DNA of 8,049 bases, from assembly GCA_017462145.1 (NCBI GenBank), contig JAFTRT010000029.1, forward strand, positions 1-8,049, given 5' to 3'. Below are positions 5,178 to 8,049 of the stretch, one piece after another (position 1 is the first letter of the stretch; each line of letters begins with the position of its first letter). Both the position numbers and the translations under genes were made by a program. The notes under the pieces are model-generated. The model was given only the letters and a program-made list of their open reading frames with translations, was not told the origin of the DNA and made no database searches. Source of the DNA: Clostridia bacterium (GTDB lineage: Bacteria; Bacillota_A; Clostridia; Oscillospirales; CAG-272).

Positions 5178-6970
5178 AAAACAGATATCACACCTTCATC
5201 ATCGGAACGGGCTGTGCGGGCTACAACGCAGCAGATAAGCTCTACGATCTCGGTGTTCGTGATATTGCCATCGTTACCGAAGGGCGTTTGATGGGAACTT
5301 CGCGTAACACGGGCAGTGACAAGCAAACCTATTACAAGCTCTCCCTGTGCGGTTCGGAGGGAGACAGCGTGCGGGAGATGGCGGACACCCTCTATTCGGG
5401 AGGAGGCGTCATGGGGGAGCACGCCCTTTGCGAGGCGGCCTATTCCACACGGTGCTTCATGCGCTTGGTGGAGCTTGGTGTTCCTTTTCCCACCAACGAA
5501 TACGGCGAATATGCGGGATATAAAACCGACCACGATCCGAGAACAAGAGCCACCTCTTGCGGCCCTCTGACCTCCAAATATATGACCGAGGCACTGGAGA
5601 AATCGGTGCGTTCCAAGGGCATTGAGATTCTTGACTTTCAAAGGGTAATCCGTATCCTGACCGAGGACGGTCACGTGACGGGGATTGCCTGTGTTCATAC
5701 GGTGACGGGAGACGTTTCCGTGATTGCCTGTCAAAATGTGATTCTTTGCACGGGCGGACCTGCGTGTATCTACCAAAATACGGTCTATCCCGAAAGTCAG
5801 CACGGAGGGACGGGGCTTGCCATCGAGGCGGGGGCAACCCTTTCCAATATGGAAGAATGGCAGTACGGCATGGCCAGTACCCAATTCCGTTGGAATCTGT
5901 CCGGCACGTATCAACAGGTTCTGCCAAGGTACGTTTCGATTGATTCTGACGGTCATGAAAAAGAATTTCTCTATGACGCTTTGGGCGTTGACTCCCTTGG
6001 ACTGATATTTCTCAAAGGCTATCAATGGCCCTTTGATACCAGAAAAATCGATGGCTCGTCCCGGATTGACCTACTCGTTGCCGAGGAGATCAAAAAAGGA
6101 AATCGGGTATTTCTTGATTTTGCGAAAAATCCAAGGGGTTTGGAAAAGGGATTTGGCGTTCTGCCCAAGGAAGCCTACGACTATCTTGACCGCTCGGGGG
6201 TCTTGTTCGGCACGCCAATTGAGCGTCTTGCCAAAATGAATATAGGTGCCATTGAGCTTTATGCGGATCACGGGATCGACCTTTGCAGCGAATATTTGGA
6301 GATTGCCGTCTGCGCCCAACATTGTAACGGCGGTGTGGCAGTGGATGAAAACTGGCAGAGTGACGTGAACGGCTTGTATGTGGCAGGGGAAGCGGCAGGA
6401 ACCTTCGGCGTCTATCGCCCCGGCGGCAGTGCTCTCAACTCCACCCAGGTGGGAAGTCTCAGGGCAGCGGAACACATTGCACGAAAGAAAGATGATGCTC
6501 GTTCTGCTCCCACCTATACCTTGCCTACCCTCCAATACGGTCACGCAACGATTTCGGAGATCAGAAACGAGCTGCAAGCTCAAATGAGCCGTGTCGCCGA
6601 CTTTGACAGAAGCACAGAAGGCATGAGGGATTTGTTTGAAAAGGTCAGCAAAAGGTGTGACGAGTTTTTTGAAACGGTCACCATCGAAGATCCATCCCAG
6701 ATGGCGGAGCTGTTCAAGCTTTACGACATGGTTCTGACGCAACGATCGGTTCTTTCTGCCATGATCTGTTCCGCAGAAGAAATCGGCACGCACGGTTCGG
6801 CATTTGTTGACCGCAAGCCTGATAGGTGCGCCGCCAAGCGTGAGACACGAACGCTCACAAGAGGGGCGGCATCCTATCTCGAAACGATATCCGAACTGCC
6901 ACAGCCCGAACTGTGGTTTGAAAAGCTGTTGGCAAGAAAAAAGCAGGAGATGGATCATGGAATGCAGTAA
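5174..6970 (+). CDS. FAD-dependent oxidoreductase, fumarate reductase/succinate dehydrogenase flavoprotein type
   Basis: This 598-residue protein is of FrdA/SdhA/aspartate-oxidase type. The FAD dinucleotide motif is GTGCAG (11-16), followed by GTSRNTGSDK (41-50), VILCTGGPACIY (189-200), GTGLAIEAGA (212-221), HCNGG (383-387), GLYVAGEAAGTFG (400-412) and RPGGSALNSTQVG (415-427). Residues that fit the family's active site are R297 (SSRIDLL), H383 and R415. The C-terminal helical domain is present, with GTHGSAF at 538-544. No signal peptide, heme-binding or covalent-FMN domain is seen, so it is a soluble cytoplasmic form without its own electron wire. Relatives reduce C=C bonds conjugated to a carboxylate or dehydrogenate the reverse way. 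The start overlaps the SDR stop (ATGA) and the nearest GGAGG is 18 nt away, pointing to translational coupling. The substrate is unknown; it need not be fumarate. Confidence 0.88.
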   Translation: MKNRYHTFIIGTGCAGYNAADKLYDLGVRDIAIVTEGRLMGTSRNTGSDKQTYYKLSLCGSEGDSVREMADTLYSGGGVMGEHALCEAAYSTRCFMRLVELGVPFPTNEYGEYAGYKTDHDPRTRATSCGPLTSKYMTEALEKSVRSKGIEILDFQRVIRILTEDGHVTGIACVHTVTGDVSVIACQNVILCTGGPACIYQNTVYPESQHGGTGLAIEAGATLSNMEEWQYGMASTQFRWNLSGTYQQVLPRYVSIDSDGHEKEFLYDALGVDSLGLIFLKGYQWPFDTRKIDGSSRIDLLVAEEIKKGNRVFLDFAKNPRGLEKGFGVLPKEAYDYLDRSGVLFGTPIERLAKMNIGAIELYADHGIDLCSEYLEIAVCAQHCNGGVAVDENWQSDVNGLYVAGEAAGTFGVYRPGGSALNSTQVGSLRAAEHIARKKDDARSAPTYTLPTLQYGHATISEIRNELQAQMSRVADFDRSTEGMRDLFEKVSKRCDEFFETVTIEDPSQMAELFKLYDMVLTQRSVLSAMICSAEEIGTHGSAFVDRKPDRCAAKRETRTLTRGAASYLETISELPQPELWFEKLLARKKQEMDHGMQ

Positions 6971-7736
6971 ATACAAATTGGGTTTGGTGTCGGTTTCTTT
7001 CCGAACGCACGAGCCGAAAGAAATCATAGAAGCGGCGAGGGCGGCGGGACTCTCCTGCATCGAATGGGGCAGTGACATCCATGCACCCTGCCGCAACGCA
7101 GAACGCCTTGCTCAAATTGCGGCACTGCAAAAGGAATACGGCATAAGGTGTTGCTCTTACGGCACATATTTTCGTCTTGGCGAGACCCCTCTTGACGAAC
7201 TCACTGACTATATTGCCGCCGCCAAGATGTTGGGGACGAACATCCTGCGCCTTTGGTGCGGAACCAAGAGCGGAGCTGACATGACTGCGGATGAAAAAAA
7301 GGATCTGCTTTCGGTCTGCCGAAAGGCCGCCGACATTGCCAAGGAGCATGGGGTGACCCTTTGCATGGAATGTCATATCAAAACCCTCACCGAGCAAACG
7401 AAGGATGCGCTGTGGCTGATGCAGGAGGTGAACGCTTCCCACTTCAGAATGTATTGGCAGCCCAATCAATTCCGAACCGAGGCAAAAAATCTTGCCTCCG
7501 CTCAAATCCTTGCACCCTATACCAAGACGATCCACGTGTTCAACTGGGAGGGAAGGCAGAAGCTTCCCTTGATGGATGCCGCCGAGACGTGGAGACGCTA
7601 TCTTTCCTGCTTTGACGGATCCCAAGGATTGCTGCTGGAATTTATGCCAGACGGAGAGCTTACCACCCTTGGGCGTGAGGCCGAGGCACTTCGTGCCATC
7701 GTGGACACCGAAAAGATGCTTACAAAAGGAGAATGA
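6957..7736 (+). CDS. TIM-barrel sugar isomerase/epimerase-like protein (AP-endonuclease-2/xylose-isomerase-like fold)
   Basis: This 259-residue single-domain TIM barrel resembles sugar phosphate isomerase/epimerase proteins. Typical features are GLVSVSFR at strand 1, GLSCIEWGSD (31-40), LGTNILRLWCG (92-102), LCMECH (135-140), IHVFNW (192-197) and LLLEF (225-229). By comparison with tagatose-3-epimerase-type enzymes (ligands E, D, H, E), the ligands would be E138, Q168, H193 and E228, so the usual Asp is replaced by Gln in YWQPN (166-170). The fold serves epimerases, isomerases, inosose dehydratases and some keto-sugar eliminases. ATG 6957 is chosen because AGGAG (6945-6949) lies 7 nt upstream; it overlaps the flavoprotein end by 14 nt. 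The frame stays open farther upstream, but inside the flavoprotein and without a ribosome site. It acts in the cytoplasm, presumably on a sugar intermediate of this pathway. Confidence 0.85.
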   Translation: MECSKYKLGLVSVSFRTHEPKEIIEAARAAGLSCIEWGSDIHAPCRNAERLAQIAALQKEYGIRCCSYGTYFRLGETPLDELTDYIAAAKMLGTNILRLWCGTKSGADMTADEKKDLLSVCRKAADIAKEHGVTLCMECHIKTLTEQTKDALWLMQEVNASHFRMYWQPNQFRTEAKNLASAQILAPYTKTIHVFNWEGRQKLPLMDAAETWRRYLSCFDGSQGLLLEFMPDGELTTLGREAEALRAIVDTEKMLTKGE

Positions 7737-7737
7737 A

Positions 7738-8049
7738 ATGAAATCTGTTTGCATTGACCGTCTTATTGAGGAAATTCGAGGCTGCGTAAAGCGGCATGAT
7801 ATGGGTCATCCCGGTCAATATGCCCGTTGGCTTTGGCAAAATGAAAAGGGAGATCGGGAGCTTGGGTGTAACCCATACGGCTGTGCCGATGCTGCCAATA
7901 TTCTTTATTCTATTTCGGATTTTCCCCGTGATGAGGAGGAAAGACGGGGCTTTGTGGAAACCATCCAGGGCATGCAGGACAAGACAAGCGGACTCAACCG
8001 AGCCATGCGGCAAACGCCCCACCGCTTTGCGGAGGCCAAGGCGGCTCTC
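7738..8049 (+). CDS. Unrecognised protein, N-terminal 104 residues (3' end outside window); possible alpha/alpha-toroid
   Basis: The frame opens at ATG 7738, one base after the TIM-barrel stop, with AAGGAG (7726-7731) 6 nt upstream, and runs to the last base without a stop. The visible 104 residues are soluble, have no signal peptide or membrane segment, and include GHPGQYARWLWQ (23-34), NPYGCADAANILYSI (45-59) and FVETIQGMQDKTSG (72-85). The alternation of short helices with a 'helix, then Q-x-x-TSG' turn recalls alpha/alpha-toroid repeat proteins (prenyltransferase-like or glycosidase-like barrels), but this is a weak impression. The close spacing and strong ribosome site show it is the next gene of the operon. 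Function is unknown. Confidence 0.8.
   Translation, partial: MKSVCIDRLIEEIRGCVKRHDMGHPGQYARWLWQNEKGDRELGCNPYGCADAANILYSISDFPRDEEERRGFVETIQGMQDKTSGLNRAMRQTPHRFAEAKAAL

Noticed and set aside
5165..6025. Long open frame on the minus strand (286 codons) opposite the flavoprotein gene
   Set aside because: It is the antisense shadow of a gene with clear family motifs, has no family-like sequence of its own, and no convincing ribosome site.
5174..6970. Respiratory fumarate reductase or L-aspartate oxidase
   Set aside because: No FrdB/FrdC or nadA/nadC neighbours, no signal peptide, heme or FMN domain; the operon context is carbohydrate-like. Family kept, specific name not given.
6071..7096. Minus-strand open frame of 341 codons across the flavoprotein/TIM-barrel junction, and another of 299 codons at 6855-7754
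   Set aside because: Both lie opposite well-supported genes and read as low-credibility protein rich in Cys/His/Arg; they arise from codon bias on the plus strand.
1404..8049. C-glycoside deglycosylation cluster (FAD oxidase plus AP-endonuclease-2-like eliminase)
   Set aside because: The TIM-barrel family fits loosely, but the flavoprotein here is fumarate-reductase type, not the GMC or Gfo/Idh-type sugar 3-oxidase of those systems, and the small beta-subunit gene is not visible.
1..8049. tRNA, rRNA, riboswitch, CRISPR array, insertion sequence or integration site
   Set aside because: No cloverleaf, conserved RNA core, regularly spaced repeats, transposase/integrase coding or terminal inverted repeats were seen on reading either strand.

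Overview
The window looks like chromosomal DNA of a Gram-positive anaerobe of the Clostridia type, probably gut-associated. This is inferred, not proven. The signs are strong purine-rich Shine-Dalgarno sites (AAGGAG, GGAGAGG, AAGGAAGG) at well-set distances, A+T-rich sigma-A-like promoters next to coding DNA of moderate GC, tight ATGA-type gene overlaps, and a set of protein families common in carbohydrate-using Clostridia. No RNA gene, mobile element, CRISPR array or phage gene was seen.

Layout. (1) Positions 1-372 are the 3' end of a plus-strand gene, probably the C-terminal part of a glycoside hydrolase. It is followed by two plus-sense intrinsic terminators (399-439 and 488-514). (2) A minus-strand AraC-family regulator (495-1268) converges on those terminators; its stop codon lies inside the second hairpin. 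(3) A 135-bp A+T-rich divergent intergenic region (1269-1403) holds a promoter for each direction, a 21-bp-spaced direct repeat typical of AraC-family operators, and two short palindromes. (4) A compact plus-strand operon runs from 1404 past the window end. Its genes are an old-yellow-enzyme-type flavin oxidoreductase, a heparinase II/III-like protein without a signal peptide, a classical SDR dehydrogenase with an NAD-type acidic residue, a fumarate-reductase-type FAD flavoprotein, a TIM-barrel sugar isomerase/epimerase-like protein, and the start of an unrecognised protein cut by the window edge. Gaps between genes run from +19 bases to a 14-base overlap, and no terminator separates them.

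How they may work together. The regulator next to the divergent promoter probably senses a sugar-like ligand and switches on the operon. The enzymes look cytoplasmic, so they should act on an imported carbohydrate fragment. The combination is unusual: a polysaccharide-lyase-like protein together with two flavoenzyme families that can reduce activated C=C bonds (OYE type and fumarate-reductase type), plus an SDR and a sugar isomerase fold. One hypothesis is redox-assisted breakdown of an acidic or modified sugar, in which a lyase makes an unsaturated product that the flavoenzymes reduce. The substrate cannot be read from the sequence.
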